NCBI RefSeq assembly: GCF_900099685.1
Contig: NZ_FNDW01000008.1
Span: forward strand, 1-64,000
DNA from: Chryseobacterium taeanense
GTDB taxonomy: Bacteria > Bacteroidota > Bacteroidia > Flavobacteriales > Weeksellaceae
Direction of reading: 5' to 3'
DNA length: 64,000 bases
Positions 49,363 to 58,405 of this stretch are shown piece after piece (the stretch's first letter is position 1; every line of letters starts with the position of its first letter). A program made the position numbers and the translations under genes. The notes beneath the pieces were generated by a model that saw nothing but the letters and a program-made list of their open reading frames with translations, was not told where the DNA came from and ran no database searches.

Positions 49363-52035
49363 ATGAAATCATATATTTCCAAGGTCATTCTTGGTATATT
49401 CCTATTATTTACCCCATTTATATTTGCACAGAACCTTTCTCAGAACCAATTTAAAGTAAAAGGAAATTGCGACCTGTGCAAAGAGCGAATCGAAACTACT
49501 GCAAAAAAGGCTGGTGCCAAAAAAGCAAGTTACTCTATTGATTCACAAACTTTAACGTTAGAAACAGAAGGAAATGTTTCATCCGCTGACATTTTAAAGA
49601 AAGTTGCAGAGGCAGGTCACGATAATGAGCTATTCAAAGCGGATGAAACCGTATATAATGCACTTCCGGCCTGTTGTCATTATGAAAGAGATCAAATAGT
49701 TGCCAATGAAGATCATCATATCCATTCAAAAAAAGAAAATGAATTCTATGTAAAGGGAAATTGCGAATCATGCAAAGCCCGAATTGAAAAGGCAGCTAAA
49801 GATGCAGGTGCCGACTCAGCAGAATGGAGTGCAGAAAAACAAACAGTTATATTAAATTTTAACCTTGAAAAGACTTCAGCGGATAAAATTTTAAAGAAAA
49901 TCGCTCAAGTGGGGCATGATAATGAAAAATACAAATCCAGCGACAGCACTTATAAAAATTTGCCCTCCTGCTGTCTTTACGACAGGGAAATTCAATTTGG
50001 TGAAGCAAATCCGAAAGTTCATTCGGAAGAAAGTACCAGCCAAGACCATCATGATCATGGAGCTTCACACACTGAAAACAACAATGAAAAAGCCATCGAA
50101 GGTGTTACAGTAACAGGTAGCAAGGCATCTACTTCACTTAGTAAAAAAGAAGCAGGATTAATTTTCAATATTGATAAAAAAGAACTGCTAAAAGCTGCCT
50201 GCTGTAATTTATCCGAAAGTTTTGAAACCAATGCAACGGTGGATGTTTCATTCAGCAATGCGGTAACCGGTACGAAGCAGCTAAAAATGTTAGGCTTAGA
50301 TCAGAAATACACAAGTCTGACAAAAGAACTGTTGCCCGAAATAAGAGGTTTGGCATCTGCTTACGGACTAAGTTTCATTCCAGGAAGATGGATCGAAAGT
50401 ATTCAGCTTACCAAAGGAGGAAGTACGGTAACGAATGGTTATGAAAGTATTACCGGACAAATTAACACTGAATTATTGAAAAATTCAGAAAAGCCTGAAA
50501 CATCGCTCAATCTTTTTGCAGATTTCAACGGTAGAACGGAAGCTAACATTACCAGCGTTTCTAAAATCGACGAAAAATGGTCTCAGACTTTCCTTCTTCA
50601 TGGCAACGGAACGTTTGGTGATACTGATATGAACAAGGATGGCTTTCTTGACCGCCCGAAAGGAACCCAACTTAACGCCGCCTACTTACTGAACTTTAAT
50701 GACCTTGAAAAGTCTGGATTCGGATCTCATTTCGGAATTAATTTTATCAAAGATGAAAGAACTGCAGGTCAGGTTGGATTTGATAAAAAAATTCCACAAA
50801 ATCAGCAGTCATTGTACGGTGTCGGGATCGATATCTCACGATTTCAGGTTTGGAATAAAACAGGATATGTTTTTAAAGGAAAACCTTACCAAAGTTTAGG
50901 CTGGATGAATCAGTACACCTTTCATCAGCAGGACAGCTTCTTCGGTCTTAGAAATTATTCAGGAAAGCAGCAAACCTATTATTCAAATTTAATTTTTGAA
51001 AGTATTTTAGGGAATACCAATCACAAATACAAAGCAGGAGTAAGTTTTATGTATGACGGTTATGACGAAACATATTTAGCTGGAAATTTTAAAAGAAACG
51101 AAATTGTTCCGGGAGCTTTTGCCGAGTACACTTTAACTGGTCTAAAATATACTTTGGTCGCAGGAGCAAGGGTTGACTTTCACAATCTGGCAGGAACTCA
51201 ATTCACACCAAGATTAAATTTTAAGTATGATATTACGCCTCAAACTATTTTAAGACTGTCGGCAGGAAGAGGTTTCAGAACAGCAAATGTTTTTGCGGAA
51301 AGCCAACAATATTTTGCTTCAAACAGAAATATTCAGATTCTAGAAAATGGGGGAAATATTTATGGTTTAAAACCTGAAATCGCATGGAATTACGGTGCGA
51401 GTCTTCAGCAGGAGTTCAAAATCTTCGGAAGGAAATCTACGGTTATTGCCGATTTTTTCAGAACAGATTTTCAGAACCAGGTGATGGTAGATTTGGATCA
51501 GTCGCCTCAGCAACTGACTTTTTATAACCTGGAAGGAAAGTCATTTGCCAATTCTTTTCAGACTCAGTGGGATTTCATACCATTCAGAAACTTTGATGTA
51601 AGACTGGCTTACAAATATTATGACGTGCAGGCAGATTATCTGAGTGGAAGAAGAGAAGTTCCTTTTATGGCTAAACATCGTGGATTTGTAAATGTTGCTT
51701 ATTCAACAAACAAAAACAACAATGGTGGTTTCTGGAGTTTTGACACAACATTGAATATGGTTGGAAAACAAAGACTTCCGAACACCTCAACGAATCCGGA
51801 ACAGTTTCAAATACCAATTTATTCCAACTCTTATGTTGTATTAAATGCGCAGATCTCAAGAAATTTCAATAAAAAAATAAGAGCTTATTTGGGTGGTGAG
51901 AATTTAACTTCTTATTATCAGAAAAATGCAATTGTTGACGTAAAGAACCCTTTCGGAAATTATTTTGACGGCGGAATGGTTTACGCTCCGATTATGAAAG
52001 CTAATTTTTATGTCGGGCTGGATGTGACGTTCTAA
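49363..52035 (+). CDS. TonB-dependent receptor with two N-terminal HMA-like domains
   Basis: The 890-residue protein has a signal peptide (ILGIFLLFTPFIFAQ). Two ferredoxin-like heavy-metal-associated modules come next: residues ~28-108 with C36-x2-C39 (GNCDLCKERIE) and CC104-105, and residues ~127-207 with C134-x2-C137 (GNCESCKARIE) and CC203-204. A His-rich stretch (SQDHHDHGASH, about 226-236) leads to the TonB-dependent plug (IEGVTVTGSKAS to YESITGQINTEL) and a barrel ending in VGLDVTF. The HMA pair takes the place usually held by a carboxypeptidase-like domain. Copper or another soft metal is the likely ligand; direction of transport is not known. Confidence 0.85.
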   Translation: MKSYISKVILGIFLLFTPFIFAQNLSQNQFKVKGNCDLCKERIETTAKKAGAKKASYSIDSQTLTLETEGNVSSADILKKVAEAGHDNELFKADETVYNALPACCHYERDQIVANEDHHIHSKKENEFYVKGNCESCKARIEKAAKDAGADSAEWSAEKQTVILNFNLEKTSADKILKKIAQVGHDNEKYKSSDSTYKNLPSCCLYDREIQFGEANPKVHSEESTSQDHHDHGASHTENNNEKAIEGVTVTGSKASTSLSKKEAGLIFNIDKKELLKAACCNLSESFETNATVDVSFSNAVTGTKQLKMLGLDQKYTSLTKELLPEIRGLASAYGLSFIPGRWIESIQLTKGGSTVTNGYESITGQINTELLKNSEKPETSLNLFADFNGRTEANITSVSKIDEKWSQTFLLHGNGTFGDTDMNKDGFLDRPKGTQLNAAYLLNFNDLEKSGFGSHFGINFIKDERTAGQVGFDKKIPQNQQSLYGVGIDISRFQVWNKTGYVFKGKPYQSLGWMNQYTFHQQDSFFGLRNYSGKQQTYYSNLIFESILGNTNHKYKAGVSFMYDGYDETYLAGNFKRNEIVPGAFAEYTLTGLKYTLVAGARVDFHNLAGTQFTPRLNFKYDITPQTILRLSAGRGFRTANVFAESQQYFASNRNIQILENGGNIYGLKPEIAWNYGASLQQEFKIFGRKSTVIADFFRTDFQNQVMVDLDQSPQQLTFYNLEGKSFANSFQTQWDFIPFRNFDVRLAYKYYDVQADYLSGRREVPFMAKHRGFVNVAYSTNKNNNGGFWSFDTTLNMVGKQRLPNTSTNPEQFQIPIYSNSYVVLNAQISRNFNKKIRAYLGGENLTSYYQKNAIVDVKNPFGNYFDGGMVYAPIMKANFYVGLDVTF

Positions 52036-52098
52036 AGTTTGAGAGCTATAAAGCTTGAATGATTTTCAAATTATTTCATTCGCAAATTTTTAAATTAG

Positions 52099-52136
52099 CA
52101 AAAGCATGGTTTAATGATTAAAGCCATGCTTTTTTG
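52099..52136 (+). terminator. Rho-independent terminator
   Basis: AAAAGCATGG pairs with CCATGCTTTT around a 14-nt loop and continues into T. It is placed after the TonB receptor gene and before the AraC gene. Confidence 0.8.
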
Positions 52137-52160
52137 TATATTTATCATAAAGGAAAATTC

Positions 52161-53027
52161 ATGTCACAATCACTTATTTTTGAAGATCATTACAAGAAGC
52201 TCGGTATAGAAAATCTTTCTGAAAACCCTCTTGAAGCCTTCAACGGAAGTAAGTTTCGTTATGATATTAAAGTTTTATATATGCCATCCGGCTCTGAGAT
52301 TTCTGTAGACTTTAATCATTTTAAAGCAACAAAACCCAGTCTTTTTTTCCTCACCAATCAACAGATAAAAATCTCAAAAACCAATGAAAGCGCTACTTTG
52401 CTATACTATAACCGTGATTTTTACTGCATTCAGATTCACGATAAAGAAGTGGCTTGTGACGGACTTCTTTTCCATAATGTTTTTGAAATCCCCTTTGTAG
52501 AGCTTGAGGAAAATGAAGATTCTATTATTAAAAGTTTATTTAAAAATATTAAAGATGAGCTGCAAGAAAAAGATTCCTCTGCTGAAGAAATGATTAGAAC
52601 GTATGTAAAACAGATTATCATTCGGGCTACAAGAAAATGGAAAAAGCAGAATCTTGATAATGATACCCTTAAAATTCCAAATAATGAAATTGATATTTTC
52701 CGGGACTTCAGCAGATATCTGGAAATTCATTTCAGAGAAAAACACAATGTTTCAGAATATGCAGACCTTCTTCATATTGCGCCGAAAACACTGACCCATA
52801 AGTTTAAAAATTTACATCTTGAATCTCCTAACCATCTCATCATCAACAGAATTCTGTTAGAAGCCAAAAGACTTCTTATTTACACGGAAAAAACTGTTAA
52901 AGAAGTTGCTTACGATTTAGGATACGAAGATCCGGCCTATTTTAATCGTCTTTTTACCAACAAAACTGGAAGTACACCCACAAACTTCAAGAAAAATTAC
53001 ATTCCGGGAAAAAAGTACAACATTTAA
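52161..53027 (+). CDS. AraC-family transcriptional regulator
   Basis: I use the ATG at 52161 (MSQSLIFEDHYKKLGI), giving 288 residues; the longer frame starts within the preceding terminator. The first ~160 residues form a cupin-like sensor domain (YDIKVLYMPSGSEIS, LYYNRDFYCIQIHDKEVACDG), and the last ~100 the double helix-turn-helix (NVSEYADLLHIAPKTLTHKF, then VKEVAYDLGYEDPAYFNRLF). Many flavobacterial AraC proteins of this build control an adjacent operon. The OsmC gene 89 bp downstream is the closest candidate. The effector is unknown. Confidence 0.88.
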   Translation: MSQSLIFEDHYKKLGIENLSENPLEAFNGSKFRYDIKVLYMPSGSEISVDFNHFKATKPSLFFLTNQQIKISKTNESATLLYYNRDFYCIQIHDKEVACDGLLFHNVFEIPFVELEENEDSIIKSLFKNIKDELQEKDSSAEEMIRTYVKQIIIRATRKWKKQNLDNDTLKIPNNEIDIFRDFSRYLEIHFREKHNVSEYADLLHIAPKTLTHKFKNLHLESPNHLIINRILLEAKRLLIYTEKTVKEVAYDLGYEDPAYFNRLFTNKTGSTPTNFKKNYIPGKKYNI

Positions 53028-53063
53028 GTCTTTTTATGTATTTATTTGGAATGAAATGTGATA

Positions 53064-53071
53064 TACCTTTG
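53064..53071 (+). promoter_or_regulatory. Putative -7 element of osmC (TACCTTTG)
   Basis: TACCTTTG fits TAnnTTTG, 45 bp before the ATG at 53117. A TTTG lies 15 bp upstream, shorter than the ideal spacing. AraC control is possible given its neighbour. Confidence 0.4.
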
Positions 53072-53116
53072 TAACATCAAAACAAACAATATTAACAACA
53101 AAAAAATTAAAGTATT

Positions 53117-53536
53117 ATGAGACGTAATGCAACAGCTGTTTGGAACGGCACCATCAAAGAAGGAAAAGGACATTTGACTACACAAAGTACAACTTTAAAC
53201 CAGACGCAATATTCATTTAACAGCCGATTCGAGGATGGCGTAGGAACAAACCCTGAAGAGTTACTGGCGGCTGCACATGCAGGATGTTTTACCATGAAAT
53301 TAAGCGCTGAACTTTCTCAGGCAGGATTTACTCCTGAGGAACTAACGACAAAATCAGTGATTACATTAGATCCAAACATCGGGAAAATTACAAAATCTGA
53401 ATTAACTTTAACTGCAAAGGTTCCGGGAATTTCAGAAGAAGAATTTCAGAAGTACGCTAAAATCGCAGAAGAAGGTTGCCCGGTAAGTGCTGCATTCAAT
53501 TTTGAGATTACTTTAGAGGCTACTTTGGCGAACTAA
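53117..53536 (+). CDS. osmC: OsmC-family peroxidase
   Basis: The 139-residue protein reduces organic hydroperoxides through two redox cysteines, both visible: Cys in AAHAGCFTMKLS (about 57) and in EEGCPVSAAF (about 122). Other family stretches are FEDGVGTNPEELLAAAHAG and KSELTLTAKVPG. It is a cytosolic dimer in relatives. OsmC rather than Ohr is favoured by the segments, but the split is not certain. Located after an AraC regulator, its induction by that regulator is a reasonable guess. Confidence 0.88.
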   Translation: MRRNATAVWNGTIKEGKGHLTTQSTTLNQTQYSFNSRFEDGVGTNPEELLAAAHAGCFTMKLSAELSQAGFTPEELTTKSVITLDPNIGKITKSELTLTAKVPGISEEEFQKYAKIAEEGCPVSAAFNFEITLEATLAN

Positions 53537-53562
53537 AACTAAAACTTTAAATCATCAGCAGG

Positions 53563-53584
53563 AACGGGCTTTAGCCCGTTTTTT
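53563..53584 (+). terminator. Rho-independent terminator after osmC
   Basis: AACGGGCT pairs with AGCCCGTT around a 2-nt loop and is followed by TTTT, 26 bp after the stop codon. Confidence 0.85.
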
Positions 53585-53687
53585 CCATTTAGAAAATCAA
53601 TCGATTGGCTTTAGCCGAAGCCCAAAAACATTTGATTATATTTAATGGTTTATACTTATAAATTAAAATCATATTTAATCTTTAATT

Positions 53688-53710
53688 AAAATATACCGAT
53701 TGGTATATTT
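53688..53710. promoter_or_regulatory. Palindromic operator upstream of tetR
   Basis: AAATATACC-GATT-GGTATATTT is a perfect 9+9 inverted repeat with a 4-bp spacer, like TetR-family operators of the NemR type (TAGACC-N4-GGTCTA). It lies just upstream of the TATATTTG -7 box, so binding would hinder RNA polymerase. Confidence 0.75.
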
Positions 53711-53714
53711 TTTA

Positions 53715-53722
53715 TATATTTG
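53715..53722 (+). promoter_or_regulatory. -7 promoter element of the tetR operon (TATATTTG)
   Basis: TATATTTG matches the Bacteroidota consensus, 17 bp before the ATG at 53740 and directly downstream of the operator palindrome. Confidence 0.6.
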
Positions 53723-53739
53723 CACCATAATCAATTGAA

Positions 53740-54345
53740 ATGTCAAAAGCAGAAAAGACAAAGCAATTTATCATCGAAAAAACAGCGTCTTTGTTTAACA
53801 CCAAGGGGTATATTTCTACGACACTATCAGACATTACGGAAGTCACCGGATTAACGAAAGGCAGTATTTACGGAAACTTTGAAAATAAGGACGAAGTCGC
53901 CCTTGAAGTGTACAAGTACAATGCAAGATTATTAAAGCAAAACATGTCGCGTTCTTTCAGTGAAGAATTTCCTAATGTCATTGATAAGCTACGGGCGTTT
54001 GTTGCATTTTACAGGAAAAACTGGAAGCCGGTATTTCTCAATGGAGGATGTCCTCTGATGAACGCCGCAACCGAAGCTGATGATACTTTCCCTGACTTAA
54101 AAAATCAAGTTAAAAAGTCTTTTGAAGAATGGATAATCAAAATTTCAGAAGTTATTACACAAGGACAAAAAGCTGGAGAGTTGAATGAAAATGCTGATGC
54201 AAAAGAATACGCTTCATTATTTGTCATGCTGATCGAAGGTGGAATTTTATTATCCAAAACAACAGGAGAAGAAAAATTTCTCAATCAGGCATTAGACAGA
54301 ATTCTTAGGATTATCGATAAAGAACTGAACAAACACCCATCATAA
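53740..54345 (+). CDS. TetR-family transcriptional regulator
   Basis: The 201-residue repressor has an N-terminal helix-turn-helix (about 10-55: FIIEKTASLFNTKGYISTTLSD then ITEVTGLTKGSIYGNFENKD). Its ligand domain contains NGGCPLMNAATEADDTFPDL, as in the YxaF/LmrA/NemR-like group. That group often senses electrophiles or small aromatic compounds. It sits 11 bp before the thiolase gene and downstream of a perfect palindrome (53688-53710), so it likely represses its own operon. Confidence 0.9.
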   Translation: MSKAEKTKQFIIEKTASLFNTKGYISTTLSDITEVTGLTKGSIYGNFENKDEVALEVYKYNARLLKQNMSRSFSEEFPNVIDKLRAFVAFYRKNWKPVFLNGGCPLMNAATEADDTFPDLKNQVKKSFEEWIIKISEVITQGQKAGELNENADAKEYASLFVMLIEGGILLSKTTGEEKFLNQALDRILRIIDKELNKHPS

Positions 54346-54356
54346 ACTTCAACCTT

Positions 54357-55625
54357 ATGGAAACAAAAAGAGTGGCCATCGTAGGATACAACAGGATCCC
54401 ATTTGCCAGAATGAATACAGCTTACGCAGACAAAGGAAATCAGGATCTATTGCTTCCTGCTTTGAATGGTTTGATCGACCGTTACAACCTTAAGGGCAAA
54501 CTTTTAGGAGAAGTTGCCGGAGGTGCAACGATCAAGCATATTTACGAGAGCAATCTCATCAGAGAAACTGTTATGAATACAGATCTTGATCCTGCAACTC
54601 CGGCTTGTGATCTACAACAGGCTTGTGACACCGGCATTGAAGCAGCAGTTTATATCGGAAACAAAATCGCGCTAGGCCAGATCGAGAGTGGCATTGCCTG
54701 CGGTGTTGAAGCGATGAGCAACATCCCGTTTGAAACATCTTTAAATTTAAGAAAAGCTTTATTAAAAGCCAATAAAGAAAAATCTGTTTTTGGAAAAATC
54801 AAGCAGTTGTTAAATCCGAAGCTGAAAGACTGGATGCCGATTCCATACAAAGGTCAGGAACCTAAAACAGGTCTGGTGATGGGCGGTCATACAGAAATTA
54901 CTGCAAAATATTACAGAATTTCCCGTGAAGAACAGGACGAACTGGCATTTAAAAGTCATCAGAATATGGCAAAAGCTTATGATGAAGGATTTTTTGACGA
55001 TATGATATCGCCTGCTTTCGGACTGGACAAAGACAATAATCTCCGTCGTGACACGAGTTTAGAAAAATTAGCTACATTAAAACCAGCATTTGACAAACAA
55101 AATGGAACATTGACAGCAGGAAATTCAACACCATTTACGGATGGAGCTTCTGCTATTTTATTGGCGAGTGAAGAATGGGCAAAAGAAAATAATTTATCAA
55201 TTTTAGCGTATATCACCTTCTCGGAAGTGGCAGGGATCGAATATGTTGAAAACAAACAGAACCTGTTATTAGCTCCGGTATTCGCAGCTGAAAGAATGTT
55301 GAAAAAAGCAGGCATGAACCTTGAAGATTTCGATTATTATGAAATTCACGAAGCATTTGCCGCACAGATTTTAGCCACCTTAAAAATCTGGGAAAACGAC
55401 GATCTTGCAAAAAAATTCGGACTTGAAAAAGCTTTAGGGAAAATAGACAGAGATAAACTCAATGTAAAAGGCGGAAGCCTTGCCGCAGCACATCCTTTTG
55501 CCGCTACTGGTGGCAGAATTATCGGAACATTAGCAAAACTTCTTAATCAAAAAGGAAGCGGAAAAGGTTTTATTTCCATCTGTGCAGCACGCGGTCAGGG
55601 TGTTACGATGATTTTACAAAAATAA
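54357..55625 (+). CDS. Acetyl-CoA C-acyltransferase (thiolase, FadI-like)
   Basis: The 422-residue protein is a thiolase: nucleophile region DLQQACDTGIEAAVYIG (about 82-98, Cys in QQACDTG), YEIHEAFAAQ (catalytic His), NVKGGSLAAAHPFAATGGRI, and the second cysteine in ICAARGQGVTMI. The wording is closest to the FadI branch, which cleaves 3-ketoacyl-CoA in beta-oxidation. Condensation in biosynthesis is also possible. It lies between tetR and a ketoacyl-ACP synthase, an unusual pairing of a CoA thiolase and an ACP-type condensing enzyme. Confidence 0.88.
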   Translation: METKRVAIVGYNRIPFARMNTAYADKGNQDLLLPALNGLIDRYNLKGKLLGEVAGGATIKHIYESNLIRETVMNTDLDPATPACDLQQACDTGIEAAVYIGNKIALGQIESGIACGVEAMSNIPFETSLNLRKALLKANKEKSVFGKIKQLLNPKLKDWMPIPYKGQEPKTGLVMGGHTEITAKYYRISREEQDELAFKSHQNMAKAYDEGFFDDMISPAFGLDKDNNLRRDTSLEKLATLKPAFDKQNGTLTAGNSTPFTDGASAILLASEEWAKENNLSILAYITFSEVAGIEYVENKQNLLLAPVFAAERMLKKAGMNLEDFDYYEIHEAFAAQILATLKIWENDDLAKKFGLEKALGKIDRDKLNVKGGSLAAAHPFAATGGRIIGTLAKLLNQKGSGKGFISICAARGQGVTMILQK

Positions 55626-55724
55626 GCAAACACAATAATTATTTAAGATAAATACAAACGTCTCAATTATATCTAAGAAAGATTTGAGATGATACAAGTA
55701 AACTATAAAGATAAAAATCTACCT

Positions 55725-56966
55725 ATGAAGAGAGTAGTCATTACAGGTCTCGGTGCCGTAACCCCATTGGGAAACAATGTCGGAGAATTCTGGGAAAACA
55801 GCATCAACGGAATAAGCGGAGCAAATAAAATTACCCATTTTGATACGGAAAAATTTAAAGTACATTTTGCCTGTGAAGTGAAGAATTTTGATCCTAAAGT
55901 TCATTTAACCCATAACGAAATTAAAAGAAGCGATCTTTTTTCACAATATGCCATGTATTCCACTGCGGAAGCTTTGAAAGATTCAGGGCTTGAATTGGAA
56001 AATATGGATCCGTTCGACACTGGAGTTATCTGGGGAACCGGCCAGGGAGGAATGTGGACTTTCGAAAGTGAAGTGATGGAATTTACAAAAGGTGACGGTA
56101 CGCCACGGTTTAACCCTTTTTTCGTTCCTAAGTTCATTGCCAATATGGCTTCGGGGATGATCTCCATGAAATTTGGACTTCAGGGAATCAACTACACAAC
56201 AATTTCAGCCTGTGCGACAGGAAATACAGCCTTAATGGATGCCTTCAATTATATCAGACTGGGGAAAGCAAAAGTTATTGTGAGTGGTGGTTCAGAAGCA
56301 GCCATTACTCCGGCATCCGTTGGAGGTTTCTCGATTATGAGAGCCATGTCTACAAGGAATGATGATTTTGCTACGGCAAGCCGTCCGTACGATGCAGACA
56401 GAGACGGTTTTGTGATGGGAGAAGGCGCAGGATCATTGATTCTGGAAGAATATGAACATGCTAAGGCAAGAGGCGCAAAAATTTATGCAGAACTAGTAGG
56501 AGCTGCCATGACAGCAGATGCGTATCACATGACAGCACCTCATCCCGACGGCGTAGGTGCCATAAAAGCAATGCAATTGGCACTTAATGAAGCAGGAATA
56601 AATACAGAAGATATAGACTACATTAATCCTCATGCAACCTCAACACCCATGGGCGATTTGGTGGAACTGAACGGGATTAATAAATTATTTAAAGGAAGTA
56701 AAAATCTAGACATCAGTGCTACAAAATCGATGACTGGCCACCTGCTAGGAGCAGCCGGAGCAGCTGAAGCCATTCTTTCGATTAAAGCAATTGAAAACGG
56801 AATTATTCCGCCAACAATTAATCTTCATTCTATTGATGAGAATATTCCGAAAGATCTTAATATTGTTTTTGGAGAGGCTAAAGAAAAGAATATCAATTAT
56901 GCTTTGAGCAATGCCTTTGGTTTCGGGGGACACAATGCTACATTGATTTTCAAAAAGTTTTCCTAA
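55725..56966 (+). CDS. fabF: Beta-ketoacyl-ACP synthase II (KAS II type)
   Basis: The start at 55725 (MKRVVITGLGAVTPLG) gives the normal 413 residues; the longer frame adds 12 unconserved residues. The Cys-His-His triad is present: Cys in TISACATGNTALMD (about 160), His in INPHATSTPMGD (about 300) and His in ATKSMTGHLLGAAGAAEA (about 340). The enzyme elongates acyl-ACP with malonyl-ACP. No acpP is adjacent, so this may be a second, specialised copy under TetR control instead of the housekeeping fabF. It probably shares the operon with thiolase, 99 bp upstream. Confidence 0.9.
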   Translation: MKRVVITGLGAVTPLGNNVGEFWENSINGISGANKITHFDTEKFKVHFACEVKNFDPKVHLTHNEIKRSDLFSQYAMYSTAEALKDSGLELENMDPFDTGVIWGTGQGGMWTFESEVMEFTKGDGTPRFNPFFVPKFIANMASGMISMKFGLQGINYTTISACATGNTALMDAFNYIRLGKAKVIVSGGSEAAITPASVGGFSIMRAMSTRNDDFATASRPYDADRDGFVMGEGAGSLILEEYEHAKARGAKIYAELVGAAMTADAYHMTAPHPDGVGAIKAMQLALNEAGINTEDIDYINPHATSTPMGDLVELNGINKLFKGSKNLDISATKSMTGHLLGAAGAAEAILSIKAIENGIIPPTINLHSIDENIPKDLNIVFGEAKEKNINYALSNAFGFGGHNATLIFKKFS

Positions 56967-57080
56967 CAAAATGCCTGAAATTTATTCCTTGTTCTTTAAA
57001 GCGCAGGGATTTTGTGTATTTAAATTCCTGTAAGCAAAATTAAATTTTTAATAAAAAGCTAAATCACAAACTTATAAGCA

Positions 57081-57109
57081 GAAAAGCAGCCTACAAAAGA
57101 CTGCTTTTC
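57081..57109. terminator. Hairpin terminator between fabF and the cupin gene
   Basis: GAAAAGCAG pairs with CTGCTTTTC around an 11-nt loop. It is symmetrical enough to serve the convergent genes on both sides. Confidence 0.65.
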
Positions 57110-57134
57110 AAATAAATCAATTAAAATATTTCTA

Positions 57135-57512
57135 CTAATAATCGGGAACAAAAAAGTCTTCACCACTATCAATAACCGGAATATAAATTCTTACCCATTT
57201 TTCACCTTCTTCCATCTCCCAGCTATGTCCTTTTCCTTCTACATCTTCGGCTAAAAGGATAATGCCCGGTTCTATAATAAATGTTGAACCATCGCTTACC
57301 TTAAACCTTATTTTTCCGTCCAGCGTTACCACGTATTGTTTTCTCGGAGCCGTATGTTCAGATTTCTCCCATTCTTCAGTTTTATTGCTGATCCAAAATG
57401 AAGTCGTTTTTATAGGCTTTAGGACAGGAATTCTGCCTTTCTCAAAAGAACTGTTTCCATCATTATCGTTGATAATTCTTATCACTTCAATAAATTCCGA
57501 ATTCTTTTCCAT
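57135..57512 (-). CDS. Cupin-domain protein
   Basis: The 125-residue protein has one cupin-like beta-barrel: APRKQYVVTLDGKIRFKVSDG, then IIEPGIILLAEDVEGKGHSWE and WVRIYIPV. It has no signal peptide. Cupins bind small ligands or catalyse varied reactions. There are few histidines at the metal site (a single one in GKGHSW), so a binding or regulatory role is likelier than dioxygenase activity. It starts 7 bp after the stop of the L,D-transpeptidase-like gene and may be co-transcribed. Confidence 0.75.
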   Translation of the reverse strand: MEKNSEFIEVIRIINDNDGNSSFEKGRIPVLKPIKTTSFWISNKTEEWEKSEHTAPRKQYVVTLDGKIRFKVSDGSTFIIEPGIILLAEDVEGKGHSWEMEEGEKWVRIYIPVIDSGEDFFVPDY

Positions 57513-57519
57513 TTTAAAC

Positions 57520-58278
57520 TTATGCTTTCAACCATTCAGACTTCGAAAGATAATTCTGATCTGGATAATAAATAAAAAGAAGATTTCTTCCCTTTATGGT
57601 GTTAATAATCGGCTGTGTAAGATCTCTCGGTACTGCCGGGCATCCCCAGCTTCTTCCAATTCTTTTATGCATTGCTGCAAATTCATCGCTTACGTAGTCT
57701 GCGCCATGCATGACGATTGCTCTTCTGTAAGCAGCATCATTAAAACCTTTATCCATTCCCAATAGTCTCAGAGAATATCCGTTGTCTCCATTATATGTAG
57801 CATCTGTGATGTAAAATCCTAAGCTGCTCTGAAGCGAACTCTCGGTGTTGGAGAAATTTGTAGCAAACTCTTCTCCGGTATTTTTTCCGTGAGCAACCAG
57901 CGAGTTGAACAATACTTTTCGCTCATTCATATCAATTACCCAAAGTCTTTTCGTATTTGAAGACATAGAAAAGTCGCATACCGTAAGCAGGTGCGACTCT
58001 TGATTAAGCAAACCAGCTTTCTTCAAATTCTCAAAACCAGTTAAGGCTTTGAAGAAAACTTCTTCATTAAGTTCATGTCCAGGTTCAAATGCGATAGATT
58101 TGTATAATTCTGCTGATGAGGATAAAGTATTTTCCGTGGTCTTTCCCGATTTTGCACCGATGGGTCTTTCAATCTTTTTTGTACTGATTTCGTTATTTGC
58201 TGTTTCTTTTCGAGGAGACAGGTAAAACGAAGTCGTAACCATGTAAACAATACTTAATAAGCTATACAATCCTTTCAT
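57520..58278 (-). CDS. Murein L,D-transpeptidase catalytic-domain protein (YkuD_2 type)
   Basis: The 252-residue exported protein has an N-terminal hydrophobic segment (LYSLLSIVYMVTTSFYLS). The catalytic half has IVMHGADYV with H191 and RIGRSWGCPAVPRDL with C213, the arrangement of L,D-transpeptidases. Such enzymes make 3-3 cross-links or attach lipoproteins to peptidoglycan and act in the periplasm. Its length and the SWGCPAVP motif fit the PF13645-type subfamily. The downstream cupin gene starts 7 bp later. Confidence 0.85.
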   Translation of the reverse strand: MKGLYSLLSIVYMVTTSFYLSPRKETANNEISTKKIERPIGAKSGKTTENTLSSSAELYKSIAFEPGHELNEEVFFKALTGFENLKKAGLLNQESHLLTVCDFSMSSNTKRLWVIDMNERKVLFNSLVAHGKNTGEEFATNFSNTESSLQSSLGFYITDATYNGDNGYSLRLLGMDKGFNDAAYRRAIVMHGADYVSDEFAAMHKRIGRSWGCPAVPRDLTQPIINTIKGRNLLFIYYPDQNYLSKSEWLKA

Positions 58279-58405
58279 TCAATATATTATGTTAAATCAA
58301 TTAGGACAGCAAATGTATAAAAACATATGCACCTGAAAGAATAACTCCACTAATTTAACTCAAATTTAAGAAATTTTAACTTCCTGATTTTGTGAATAAA
58401 AGAGC

